From the NCBI RefSeq assembly GCF_026212465.1, contig NC_080048.1, positions 31,179,517 to 31,243,516 on the forward strand: 64,000 nt of DNA, given 5' to 3'. Below are positions 35,342-46,568 of this stretch, piece by piece (the first letter of the stretch is position 1; each line of letters opens with the position of its first letter). Source of the DNA: Amaranthus tricolor. Taxonomy: Eukaryota; Streptophyta; Magnoliopsida; Caryophyllales; Amaranthaceae. The notes below the pieces were generated by a model that saw only the letters and a program-made list of their open reading frames with translations, was not told the DNA's origin and did not search any database. The position numbers were made by a program, and so were the translations under genes.

Positions 35342-35894
35342 GTTAAATATCAAATTACTTTAGAGGTTAAAATGAAAATGGAAAAAAAAAATTGAGATGT
35401 TGGAAGAAGTAATTAAATTGGAAGAGCAAAGTGAGGAAATGAGGAAGATGAGGCTGCTGACCTGCTGTCTATATACCCATTAAACTGATGAAGAAATGGG
35501 GAAGTTACCGTTTCTCCAGGTCATAAACCGATTAGGTATGCCAGCGGGAAACATATGTCAAAGTTCGTATTATTCATGGTTAATTGAAAGTTCGTATTAT
35601 TGTTGGGAAATCAGTGAAAGTTCGTATTGTTCAGGGTAATTTTTCCATAAAAGTAAAGAAATTTTCACGTGGTAACCTTGAGTTTTTGACTTTTCCGCGT
35701 GCTAGACAAATATTTTTTTTATCCGCATGGTGACCCCGAGCTTTCAAATTTTTCATGTGGTAGAAAAAATGTAAAGTTTTTAGTTACATTAAGTACTCGT
35801 TTCAAACATATTTTTTGAAAAATGTGCTCTATAAGGGTGAACTCGATATTTATTTTATATAAAAAAGTCGTTATGATGACTAATAATAACGTAA

Positions 35895-37093
35895 AGAGAA
35901 ATTTTATATGGTAGTAATCAGTTTAAGGGAAGTAGAAATTTTTTAAGTTTTTTTCACATGGTAACAATAAGGTTTTAAGTTTAAAAGAGCTACGCATAAT
36001 CTGTTTAAATGTTTTCGTTAAATTTTTTTTTTAATATTTTTTAAAAGTTTTTTCTTCTTATTTAATTTCATGACTAAAAGAATAAATTAATAAAAGGAAA
36101 AATCAAAAAACAAAACCTTCATATTCAACTCATCTTAACCCCCACCCTCTTATACACCAAGGCCCCACCCTTTTCTTGCACCGGTGTGCAACATTCACCC
36201 CTCCCCCATCGTGTGCAGCCCCTGTTTCTCCCCCTCCCCATGCCCACACCACCAAACCCCTTCTCTTTCCCTCACGCACCACCAACATAACTCATCCACC
36301 ACCTTCTCAAACACCATCAGTCCACCTTCTCATGACACAATGCCCATTGAAATTGAAATTTACGTACCACCAAAAAAAACCCTCCCCCACCTCTTCTTAA
36401 ATTTGATGTTATTACAAAAACTATTTATAACTTTTAATTACAATAAATTACCCTTCAATGGGGTTTTAGGATTTGTTCTTGTTTTAGGGTTTATTTAAGG
36501 GATTTTTGTGTTCAACTTTAGAGACTTTGGTGAATTTATTTGGAATTCTTGGTCTGAATTTGACCAATTCGAATGCCATTGTTCCTTTAGTGGTAGCATT
36601 CAAATTAGGCTACGTGGTGTAATTAATATTCAATCTGGAAGCCTTAATTTCATACTTGAATTCAAGTTGCGAGCCTCAACTACTAATGAACTCAAACGGC
36701 AAAGAGATTGCCACTGTTACATCAACAATGGTTAATACGATTGCTCCTGCTTCATCAGAGTAAGATGCTCAATCGACCCTCAATCAAGGTATTCTTAAAT
36801 GTTGGGATTTTGTTTTTAGCTGTTATGTTGTTGTTGGATCTGGTAGTGTTGTCTATTCTTCTAATACAATTACTGGGTAATATTACAGCCTTAACTAGAA
36901 ATCACAACTCATCATCATAGTCATACCTATTCACCATCAAACAAAAAAGAAAAAAAAATATAAAAAAATATCGGAATTGGATATTTTTAACAGAATATGC
37001 TACGGAATTTGTAAAATTAAAACCTTATTGCTATCATGTGAAAAAAACTTAGAAGAGTGTTACCAAACCACAATGCTACCATTTAAAATTTCC
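35895..37093. mobile_element. MULE-like element nested in 35657-37184
   Basis: Ends AGAGAAATTTTATATGGTAG and, reversed, GGAAATTTTAAATGGTAGC, with a TTTTTTTCACATGGTAACAA / TTGCTATCATGTGAAAAAAA pair farther in. The 9-bp duplication has one mismatch, ATAACGTAA (35886-35894) and TTAACGTAA (37094-37102). The interior at 36120-36400 is strikingly C-rich and may be captured host DNA. Confidence 0.7.
36120..36920 (+). other. C-rich core of the nested MULE, possibly captured
   Basis: 36121-36400 is C/A-rich and T/G-poor with no likeness to the surroundings. 36430-36735 then has short open frames (for example FRDFGEFIWNSWSEF) that I do not recognise. A captured gene fragment is possible, but no donor can be named. 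Confidence 0.35.
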
Positions 37094-37193
37094 TTAACGT
37101 AAATTTAACAAAAGAAATAAAAAAAAAAAATTTGTACACCACTTGGAAAACCATAAAAATCAGGGTCATCACATAAAATTTTCCTAAAAATAA

Positions 37194-38418
37194 ACATGCG
37201 ACTGAAGCTGCAAACTCATATCTAACGACGTGGCGACAAGTCGTAGTCCTCACTTTGCTAACTCTAAGAACAAAGCGACAACTTTTCACTTTTTGGCTTT
37301 ATTTAAATGTTGCGACTCGTCACTTCCTCTCTACTTCTCACCCTTTTTTGCTGATGAGCGATGAGTCGTGGCTTTTGGTTATATGCTATGACCATTTGCT
37401 CGACTGCTTGTTCAAATGTTAGGGCTCTTAGGCTATTTCTCCGGGCCTTTACGCTATTATTACTCCAATGTCCTAATAAAAATCACAAACACTCACATTT
37501 CACCTCAAAAACACAACAATATAATAAAGTCATTATTAAAGGTGAAATTACTCAAACACAGTATAAAAACGTACAAGAATGCTCAAATATAACATCAAAA
37601 AGGAGTATAAATGTCATGAATAATTAAAAATAATTGTAATGATAAAATTGTCTCATGCTTAACCTTTGTCGTCCTCAAGGATCCAAGTAAACCAAACTAC
37701 TTTTTTTGTACTAGGCTAGCACTTACACAGTACACAATTAGGAGAGTACCTTATAACCCTTCACTTCAACCCTTATAACTCCTAGAAGAAATGGAAAGTA
37801 AAAATTCTACACTCATGTTTTCAATGATGGCGGCTTACTTAGTTTTGCTACCTTATAACCCTCATTTCTTATGTCGTCAAATCCATGCAATATAAGATGC
37901 AAAAGTTAAAATTTTCACATGAGAATTATCTCTTGACGTTGATTTATTATGTGGAGTGATGTTTAAAGGACCATATGTCTATCCTCCTTGATATTATATT
38001 ATGATCAGGAGGTAATTTTGTCTCTGCTATATTTTGAGACGAGTTGCCATCGAGACATTGGCTAGCTTCATCGGAGAGAGACATAGCCCTAGAGCTATGG
38101 AGAATCCTCTCAACTAGATACTTAGTGCGCACGAAGGTCTAGGATTTTGTTTTTAATATTATGTGTTATTCTCTTCTCCCTGTTTGTGAAATCATGTTTT
38201 GAATGAATTTTTTCCAAAAAAATGTTTTACGTGAGGTATGTCTACTCACTCAACCTTCCGTGTGGTTGATACTTTTCCATTTTGGTTTTTAGTTTGCAGA
38301 TGATTTACAGAAGCATTCAATTTGCAGGTCAGATACTTTAAAGTGACATAACCTATACAAATAGTATCGATTTTGTCAATGTAGATGACTTTTGTTGATA
38401 TGGGATATACTAATCTTA
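37194..38418. other. Non-coding
   Basis: No gene recognised. GCGACAAGTCG / GCGACTCGTC words near 37226-37320 and 37350 recur on both strands and may belong to another worn element. Confidence 0.4.
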
Positions 38419-39632
38419 GGGGTTGTTTGCTTTGATATTTTAGGGGCAAATAACGGATTCAATTACTTGATACCGTTTATTTAGTGTTTGTTTAAGAAGG
38501 TGGGTAACAATTACCCTTACTCAGAGGTAACACATACCCCTAATTTGTTACCTCTCAAAATGTTGGAGAAACACTTTACGTTTTCGGATCTTTCTCCCTC
38601 AATCCCCATGTATTCTTTCATCTCACTTGTATTTCTCAATTTTTCTCTTTTTGCTCTTAAAATCCGAATCTCATTCTTGGCTACTGATTATGCTCCACAC
38701 AAACCAGGCCTCCACATCAAAAGTTAATCATCCAACCCGTTAGTAATTTTTATCGTTTGAGAAATTAAAAAAATTTCATTGTGATAACTTAAGTGGAATG
38801 TTTTCTCATAATATTGCCAAAAAAAAAATAAATTCCGACTTTGCTTGAAATGGAAAACTATTTCCCACATTACCGTCCACATAGGATAGATGTGAGGAAT
38901 TTTTTTTTTCTTTTTTGTTTAATAGAATCGCTACCTGAAATGGCGGTTATGTTTAGGAAACTGAGTAAACCGCTAGATGAAATGGCGGTTTTATGTATAT
39001 TAATTTTTTTTTTAAAAAAAAATGGTAAGCAAACCGCCACTTGAAGTGGCGGTTTTGTAGCAGTACAAACAACAGGTCATATTATATTTTTTTTTTTAAA
39101 AAAAAATAGTAAGCAAACCGCCACTTCAAGTGGCGATTTTGTAGCAGTACAAAACAACAGGTCATATTAATTTTTTTTTTAAAAAATAAAAAATAAAAAT
39201 ATAGTAAGCAAACTGCCACTTCAAGTGGCGGTTTTGTAGCAGTACAAAACAGCAGGTCATATTAATTTATTTAAAAAAAAATAGTAAACAAACCGCTACT
39301 TCATGTGGCGGTTTAGTGCTTAAGGCAAACCGCCATCTCAAGTGGCGGTTTTGTCTAAAAATTATTAAAAAAAAAAAAATTTCCACGTGGACGGTGTTGT
39401 GGGAAATACTTTCCCACATAATGCAAAGTGGGAATTATTTTTTTTTGAGCAATATTATGGGAAAAGATTCAACTTATGTGACAAACCAAACAATAAGTAA
39501 GGGAAACGTAAACAAGTGTTTCCCTTACATTGTTATACCAAACAACATATAACCATAACCCTTACCTTTACCCTTACCCCTCTTTATTAATTCCCTTTCC
39601 CTTATATTTTCTCTTTCCATACCAAACACCCC
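38419..39632. mobile_element. Non-autonomous PIF/Harbinger-like element
   Basis: 1214 bp with ends GGGGTTGTTTGCTTTGATAT and, reversed, GGGGTGTTTGGTATGG, flanked by TTA (38416-38418 and 39633-39635). TTA plus GGGG(T)GTTTGG is the PIF/Harbinger signature. Subterminal ACCCTTAC words occur on the right. There is no transposase. The centre holds an array of palindromes (38925-39352). Confidence 0.8.
38925..39352. repeat. Array of 25-bp palindromes AAACCGCCACTT...
   Basis: Near-perfect palindromes AAACCGCCACTTGAAGTGGC + GGTTT occur at 39031-39055, 39116-39140, 39210-39234, 39290-39314 and 39327-39352, with weaker forms near 38925 and 38968. Spacing is about 80-94 bases for the first four. The spacers also repeat (TGTAGCAGTACAAA, AGGTCATATTA, T/A runs). 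Changes in one arm are often not matched in the other. Confidence 0.9.
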
Positions 39633-39635
39633 TTA

Positions 39636-40654
39636 AAAGTGTTTGTATTTTGAGTTGAATTTCCATATTGGATTATTTGTTGGGTACTTGACAGAGTTTT
39701 GATTTATAAGGTTATTTGGAGATACCCATGTTGTAATTATTTTAGGCTTATGCGAGTTAAGCCTAGTAACACCTTAGACTAATTAAGTAAATATTAGACG
39801 GGTGTTACATTTACGTTGCCTGCAACTCTATTGTTTCATTCTATATATTGCTTGCTCACTGCATTTACTGGCCATGTCCCTCAATGGAGTTTTAACCAAA
39901 TTAGAGTTAGTAACTTTATTATCTATCCATGTGGGTGCTAATTTTTGATTTGAGTTAGGTAAATTAAATGTTGTTTTGGTTGCTAAAGTTTTTTGCTTAT
40001 TAGGTTCTCATTGATATTTGTATTAGTTTTACTATGTTTATGTGTTTGAATTAATTTTTAGTTGTTTTAGTGTTTTGTTTGAGATTTATTGTTCTAGTGT
40101 TCTGGGTTCCTCAACCCGTATTTTTATCAGGGTCGGTGAACAAAGTCTATTTGAGATTTTATTATCTTCATCTTTCATTTGTTTTAATTTGGAGCAAGGC
40201 GTTGGTTGGATCAACCTTAGTTTATAAGCAATGCCTCAAGCAAGGTGTATTTGAGAGCGCCTTAGAGCAGTCAGGATGAGGCAGTTCTCTAAGATGTTGG
40301 GTGAGGTGCAACTTAGGTTTTTTTTTTTGGGAGAAATCCAAAACAATAAAGTTGATACTTAGTGCCTACACCTTGCAGTTTTGGAAACTAAAACGTTCAA
40401 GCCAAGTTCTTAGTATTGACGGCTGTTTGAGGAGGTGGTCGTCAATGCGTCTTGTCTTTGGAGTGATGTCTAGAATTTCTTGTCAGTATTTCGCCTAAAT
40501 CTCATTTATGTTATTGATTAGGACTCCATATAATTATCTTTTGTAATTATGAGAGGTGGTTTTTGAGAGTAAGTATGCTCCTACAGGAAAATTTTCTTTG
40601 TCACTCTCTAAAGAGGTGGTTCTTTCTACTTAGATTTTCTTCCCGTATAATTAT
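39636..40654. other. Non-coding
   Basis: No gene recognised. A GGGTGTTACA at 39798-39807 resembles an LTR end, but no partner or duplication was found. Confidence 0.4.
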
Positions 40655-40929
40655 CAAAGTTAGTAACTGCAAACAAAAAAAAAAAATTTTTTTTTAGGTC
40701 AAATAGCTGTTCGCAGTTAGTAACTGCGAACAACTATTTTGCCTTTTTGCTGTTCGCAGTTACTAACTGCGAACAGCTATTTTGTCTTTTTTGACCTGTT
40801 CGCAGTTAGTAACTGCGAACAGCTCCAAACCATAGGTCTGGGGTTTTCACGCTTAGTTTTGGAAAAAGTTTGAATAATAGTTTATTCAATTAAATTTTTT
40901 TTTTCCGCTCACCTTTTTCAAAAATTCGA
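40655..40929 (+). repeat. Solitary terminal repeat of the palindrome MULE family (right type)
   Basis: A half-palindrome at about 40658 and three 27-31-bp palindromes (40705-40735, 40749-40777, 40796-40822; core TTCGCAGTTAGTAACTGCGAA) are followed by GGGGTTTTCACGCTTAGTTT and a tail ending CAAAAATTC. Order and orientation match the right terminal repeat of the element ending at 45169. No left partner is visible. Confidence 0.75.
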
Positions 40930-41944
40930 AATATATAGAGAAGGAAAGGCAAGTATTACTTTTAAAATAGTGAATTAATTATAGTAGTCGAAAATTTTCG
41001 AGTCACACAGAATATAGAGTACCACTGCTATAATATAGAAAAGTAATAAATAGTGAATCAAAAACAAATTTATTATTAAATGAAAATGTACTGAAACTTC
41101 GGTTGAACATGGTTCGATTTGGTCTGATCTGATTTTAAAAGCAAACCAAATCAGAAATTCCGGCCAGGAAAATTTTCTAGACTGGATCGAACCAGACCGT
41201 TTTACAACGGTCTGGTCTGCTGTATCGTTTTTTATTTTTTTATTTTTATCCAAATTAATACACGTGTTTATCAAATATTTCGCATCTATAATCACTAAAC
41301 ATAATAATTTGTAATTAGTTGATAATATCAACATCATTTAAGTATATATTATTATACAAAAATTACTACATCTTGAAATATCTAGATAGCAACTTAATTT
41401 CTTTTTTTAAAAAATTATGATTTGAACAATTGTAAGGTTTGCAGTCTGGTTTGATCTGGTATGAAAAATAAAAAATCAATACCAGAACGTAAACCGTAAT
41501 TTATTTTAAAAAAAAAAACAGATCAGATCATTTTGACCATAAATCAGATCAAATACTAAAATTTTGATTTGATCCGATTTTATTTACGATTTAAAATTTA
41601 GACTAAACTTTGTTCAGTACATGGAACCATATGAAACAAGTTAGTAATAAATGGTCCTTTATCACCAATAGTACAACCTTGGAAATTAAAATAACAAATA
41701 AATTCATCTATGATTTGCCTAAGTAGCGTTGGAAAATAAAAAAATTTCAATTTGGGGTTCACAAAAATTTATTTCCCAAATTAGTGTTCATTAAGAAAAA
41801 AACTAATTAAATCTATTTGATTGTGGTTTGGAAAGTTTCAAACTTCTTAAATATCTCCCAAGCAAAACAAAACCAAAACTAAATTAATTTTAATTCCAAA
41901 AATAAATTTAAAAAAAAAATAATGAATAAGAATTGAAATTAGAG
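40930..41944. repeat. GGTCTG-rich, degenerate hAT-like sequence
   Basis: 41090-41225 and 41440-41620 contain GGTCTGATCTG, AACGGTCTGGTCTG and their inverses, resembling the subterminal regions of the hAT element at 11296-12926. ATGTACTGAA occurs inverted at 41086 and 41630 and may mark the ends, but no 8-bp duplication could be shown. The remainder is AT-rich. Confidence 0.4.
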
Positions 41945-42050
41945 GAATTTTTGAAATTGTTGAGCGAAAAAATAAAAAAAAGTAATTAAATAAGCGAAAT
42001 TCTAAACAAATCCCAAAAGTAAGCGTCAAAACCCCAAAGCTGTGCTTTGG

Positions 42051-42169
42051 AGCTGTTCGCAGTTACTAACTGCGAACAGCTATAAAAGACAAAAGAGCTG
42101 TTCGCAGTTAGTAACTGCGAACAAGTATTTTGTCTTTTATAGCTGTTCGCAGTTACTAACTGCGAACAG
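42051..42169. repeat. Three palindromes in the left terminal repeat
   Basis: Units at 42051-42081, 42096-42123 and 42141-42169 have 14-15-bp arms around a single central base (TTCGCAGTTACTAACTGCGAA core). Spacers contain TATAAAAGACAAAA or its inverse, so the whole block could fold in several ways. Confidence 0.95.
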
Positions 42170-42765
42170 ACCTGATATACTAAATCAGATCAGTTTCTGT
42201 TTTTCGCAAAATCGCATTTCTCAAACCCTACTTCACTCGACATTTCCACCTTCTCCCTCTAAAACCTTTGATTCATTCCATCAAATCGTGCAATCCTCTT
42301 TCAATTTGACACTTCAAAATTAGTGGGATACTGTAGCTTGCGCAAAGGTAAATTTTTTTGTGTTTTTTGGTGTATATTTGGATTTTAGGGTTTTAACCAA
42401 ATTTGTTTATTTTTTCAAATGTAGGTTTGTAGTTGTTAAATCAAGACTAATCTTAATCATCCATAAGCATTGAAGGTAATTTCTAATTGTTTTTATAGCT
42501 TTATGTTGGATTTTGAAGTAATGTTGTTGTATTAGTTGAATATTATTAGAAAATGTTGATGTTGATGTTGGTATTAGAAATGTTATTTGTGAACTTATGA
42601 ATTGATTTATTATTTGGATTATGTGTATTATATATGTATGAACTTAGCTACATTATGGATTTGAATAATTTGTAGACCAAAAAAGATTATAATCAAATGA
42701 ATATAATGTACTTGTATGGGCATGAGTTGATGTTGATGTTGATTTTCTTTGTGTTAATGTAGAAA

Positions 42766-44614
42766 ATGGCATCATTTCGCGTCACTATAGTATGTTTTTG
42801 GAATGGTTGTATTAGAGAAAATAATGGCAAAGTTCATTATGTTGGGGGAAGACGTAAGTTGTTTGCTTGCAATTCGAACATGGATTTAAATCACTTTAGA
42901 CGTTTTATATCTTCTAAGATTGGATGCGATGTGGGAGCATTCAAAGTACACCCAAATTCCCTCTTTGGAGTTATACGTAGAAGAAGTACCATTAGAGAAT
43001 GTAGTTGCTTCTAATCCTACTCCTACCCCTATGCCTATAGTAACTCAGGAAACTGTAAATCCCGTCGTTTCTTCCGCATCTTGTATTTTTTCTCAACCCC
43101 CTACGAATCAAGTTCCAATTGATTCAATGGTTAACTTAGGAGAAATTGCTGAGATGGGACCTTGGGATGATGGAAATGAGAGTAATGAGCTTATTGATGA
43201 TCCTTCTGATGACGATGTGGATGTCGATGAGGATGCGCTAGCAAATGACATGACTCTAGGCAATAACATTACTTGACGACCGTGGGAGCGCATCGCCGAG
43301 TATAGCTGGGGCTCCGCAGCCCTAGGATACTTGTACAGGAGGCTTTGTGGTGCTGCCCATAAGAACGTCAAAGAGATTGCAGGACCACTAGTCATATTAC
43401 AGGTAATAACAATAACATTTAATTCTCATCCACATTTGGTTAATTACATATTAATAACATTTGCGATCGTTAGCTGTGGGCGTGGGAGCATATTCTTATC
43501 GGCCAACCTTACAGAACCGTTGGTCGTGGTGATACTGCTCCTCCACCACAACCAGCCCCAAATGTTGCGTACGGTTCGAGGTGGAATTTTGCCCGCCGGA
43601 CGCGCAAGCACACCGACAGCGGTCTTGGATTCTACCGAGATCAATTAGACCTGCTACGACCCAACCAGGTAAACATTTCAGTACTCATTAACATTAGTAC
43701 AATTTAATCAACATATCACTTACCTTTTCCTTAACATGTATTTTAGTTTTTGTGGGACCCATACCCAGCGGAAGCCTACGCAGCTGTACCCGAACACTCG
43801 GGGATTCATTCCAGGGCGTAGAGGGCTTCTGTGCCACTCATATGCTTCGACATTGTCGAAGTACATCTACCAGAGCGCGTAATGCGCCAATATGGGTTGG
43901 TACAGGGCATTCCACCGCTTTGTGACACTGAACCCCAGCTGCATCTAATTTCGCGAAGAAATCAAGCTGGGGCAAACTGGATGGAGATCAACGGGCGCCA
44001 CATCGCTCGTTGGGATCATAGACTTGAGCTGCTGGCACAAGGTGCGTCGATCGATGTTGTCGGCGCACCTACTACACCTGACTATATGCCATGGTTCCTC
44101 TCCATCACGCGCCGATGGATGACACCACGTGCCATCTTGGAAGCAGCACATTACGCACCTGCTGCGCCTACAATGACCCAATTTGTAAGTCTTCATTTGC
44201 ATTTATTTGATTAAGTTGCCAATTATATAATAAAATGTTACATTATCTAAATATTAATTGCAGGCACAAGGTGCGGCAAACGTGATGCGGTACAGCCAGG
44301 AGGAGCCGGTGAGGGAGATTGCGCATGGCATGCTCTTCGGCTCGCAGTTCCAGCACTTCAAACCGGAAGTCGCTCCACAGCACTCACCGACTACCTCCCA
44401 TACGCACATGGCATGCTCTCCTTCTTATGACTACCATTTGGAGGAGATGGATCATTCATATCCCGTTGATGCTGCGGGGACCTCGCAGGCTGGGCCATCA
44501 CAGCCATCACAGTACCAGTCCCCTCCACTGCCAGAGCGTCACGCGAACGCCTCTTTTTATCGTAGGAGGCGAAGGAGACCAACTCAGTTGGATAGGGTAG
44601 ATGAGGGTTCGTGA
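42766..44614 (+). pseudogene. MULE N-terminal domain followed by plant mobile domain (PMD) gene, broken
   Basis: 42766-42960 encodes MASFRVTIVCFWNGCIRENN and GGRRKLFACNSNMDLNHFRR, the PB1-like N-terminus of MULE transposases. After a frame change the acidic segment (DDPSDDDVDVDEDAL) ends at a TGA (43274). Directly afterwards, in the same frame, comes a PMD (aminotransferase-like) C-terminal half: WGSAALGYLYRRLCGAAHKN (about 43305), intron 43402-43474, LWAWEHILIGQPY, intron from about 43670, FLWDPYPAEAY, a TAG at 43819 where PMDs have Trp, then ASVPLICFDIVEVHLPERVM, RWMTPRAILEAAHY. The last exon (44265-44614) is low-complexity and ends RRRRPTQLD. The PMD N-terminal half and the transposase catalytic core are absent. 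PMD proteins include MAIN/MAIL1 and many transposon-borne forms. Confidence 0.85.
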
Positions 44615-44651
44615 GCGTTAACGATTACCTTTTGTGTATTTGGATCGACTA

Positions 44652-44761
<110 letters not shown>

Positions 44762-44942
44762 AATTGACTTGTATATTTCAAACATTTGTATACATTTCAA
44801 ACTTTGACTTATGAATGATCGGAGTTTTGGCGATGAATCATGCCGCCTTAAAGATACATCGACTTGTAATTACCTATTCTAATGTCTCTAGTGCAATTAC
44901 AACAAACAACAACTCAAAAATAAAGGGAAAAAAAAATTAATT

Positions 44943-45063
44943 AGCTGTTCCCAGTTAGTAACTGCGAACAGCTATAAAAGACAAAATATCTGTTTGCAGT
45001 TACTAACTGCGAACAGCTCTTTTGTCTTTTATAGCTGTTCGCAGTTAGGAACTGCGAACAGCT
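44943..45063. repeat. Three palindromes in the right terminal repeat
   Basis: Units at 44943-44973, 44990-45018 and 45033-45063. They are inverted counterparts of the left block with a few single-base changes (for example TTCCCAG at 44948, GTTAGGAAC at 45045). Confidence 0.95.
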
Positions 45064-45178
45064 CCAAAGCACAGCTTTGGGGTTTGGACGCTTACTTTTG
45101 GGAAAAGTTTAAAATATCGCTTATTTGATTAATTTTTTTTATTTTTTCGCTCAACTTTTTTAAATTTTCAAATTAGGG

Positions 45179-46463
45179 AAGGTATGGGTTGGAAATGAAG
45201 AGTTTGTTTTTTACTTGGGTTGGAATTTTGTTGGAATTGGGCCAATTTCAATTTCAATTTTTCAGCTTAGCCAAACAATGGAATTGGGCCAATTCCATCA
45301 ATTCAAATGAAATGGCCCAATCCAAACGTACCCTAAAGAGAAAGAGTAATTATAAGGCTCATATTAAAAGAGATTTTAAATATATGTTTTAGATAAAAAA
45401 CAGATTGTGAAATTCATTTTCAAATAAGACAATAATGGAAAATAAGTATGAGAATAAAAAATAGAAATTGATTTGGGATGAAGAAATTACTTGTATTTTG
45501 AAAGTTTTAGCTTTAGCAAGTGTTTTTTTACTCTCGCTCTCAATTTACACAACTTTTTATTTTAGTTTGTTTCACTGATTTTTCATTATTTTCTTAGAAA
45601 TGATTATACTTTTTCTCTTTAAATTTCGTCCACAACCTTATAATTTCTCTTCAATTTGTTCCTTGTCAACTTTTGCAAAATAAGAGGGACAAAGAGAGTA
45701 CATATCAATAGAGATTTGGAGAATTTATTAATAATAAATCAACATTTGTTTGATCCAATGTAATATACTCACCTATTAATTTTTTTAAATAAAATCACCT
45801 ATTACATATATTTGTTAAAATAAATTGAACTATTATTTAAAACTATTTTCAAAGCTTATTAGTAAGTCAAGCAATTAAGAATAACAATAGTTGATTTTAT
45901 TTACAATAATTATGCCAAATATGTGAGTTTATTTAAAAATAAACAATAATTGAGTTTATTTTGAGCGGATCCATTAAAGTTTTTGATCAATTTTTATTAA
46001 GATCGTTTCATCATGAGACGACTTAATATAGGCTAACCCAATTCTAATTTATAAAAAAAATTAGAAACAATTCAGAGTTAGTTTGAAAATTTTTTGTTTA
46101 CTATAGATAATTTAGGCTGTTATATTAGTTGGTCTTGCGATAAAACAGTCTCACAGAACACTTGCTAAACTTGTTTTATTTTACAATTTTGTTATATTTT
46201 GAGATGTCCCATCATATGTTTAGTACTTCATATATTCATTATACTAATTTGAAACCTGTGCCAAGCAAGGATAAATTGTTAAAAAGTTAATATATGTAAA
46301 AGTTAAATAAATTTTAATAATTATGAAAATCATTTAGAGTACAGAGATTTGGTTATTTTGTTTCCTTTCAATATTATTCTCACTATTTTAATTACTACGA
46401 CTTTCCTAATCTAGTGCCGTTTCGAATACTCCTCTTACAAGTTCCAACTACCCTCGAAAAGAC
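45179..46463. other. Intergenic, 5' flank of the SKP1 gene
   Basis: 45180-45340 contains AATTGGGCCAATT-type inverted words, possibly a small MITE without clear duplication. The rest is AT-rich, with a GAGACG/CGTCTC-type patch at 46005-46165 related to the ends of the repeats at 1325 and 62310. No gene. Confidence 0.4.
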
Positions 46464-46470
46464 TATAAAT
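46464..46470 (+). promoter_or_regulatory. TATA box of the SKP1-like gene
   Basis: TATAAAT lies 105 bases before the start codon, consistent with a 5' leader of about 70-75 bases. The following CTTTTACTTCTTTC tract is a typical plant leader. Confidence 0.55.
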
Positions 46471-46568
46471 AACACCCAAATCTTACATCCCTTTAACACC
46501 AATTCCTTTTACTTCTTTCAAATTAGGGTCTATAGTTTTCCTCTTGGGTCTCCATTCAAATCTTTTCA

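Larger units (their letters stand above)
32409..35646 (+). mobile_element. Mutator-like element with long terminal inverted repeats
   Basis: Terminal inverted repeats of about 113 bp (GGAAAAATTACCCTGAA..., containing three spaced AATAATACGAA words, up to CCGCTGGCATACC) are nearly identical at 32409-32521 and 35534-35646. The flanks are the perfect 9-bp duplication ATAAAAGTA (32400-32408 and 35647-35655), diagnostic of Mutator-like elements. Inside are a truncated transposase on the plus strand and a GRF zinc-finger gene on the minus strand, arranged convergently. Confidence 0.92.
35657..37184. mobile_element. MULE-like element, outer of a nested pair
   Basis: Inverted ends are AGAAATTTTCACGTGGTAAC and, reversed, GGAAAATTTTATGTGATGAC, with paired CTTGAGTTTTTGAC-type words inside. 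The 9-bp duplication has one mismatch, TAAAAGTAA (35648-35656) and TAAAAATAA (37185-37193). Its left duplication overlaps that of the MULE at 32409-35646, so one element inserted into the edge of the other. Confidence 0.7.

Noticed and set aside
36176..36498. Proline/histidine/serine-rich open frames
   Set aside because: Two overlapping frames are open only because the stretch is C-rich; no domain or start context supports a gene.
38925..39352. A CRISPR-like array of palindromic repeats
   Set aside because: Plant nuclear DNA, repeated rather than unique spacers, no cas genes; it is an array inside a transposon.
39798..39807. LTR end GGGTGTTACA
   Set aside because: No partner LTR, primer-binding site or duplication was found nearby.
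41085..41640. A complete hAT element
   Set aside because: GGTCTG words and an inverted ATGTACTGAA are present, but the flanks do not give an 8-bp duplication.
43831..44214. Independent 127-codon gene
   Set aside because: It is the continuation of the plant mobile domain after the TAG at 43819, not a separate gene.
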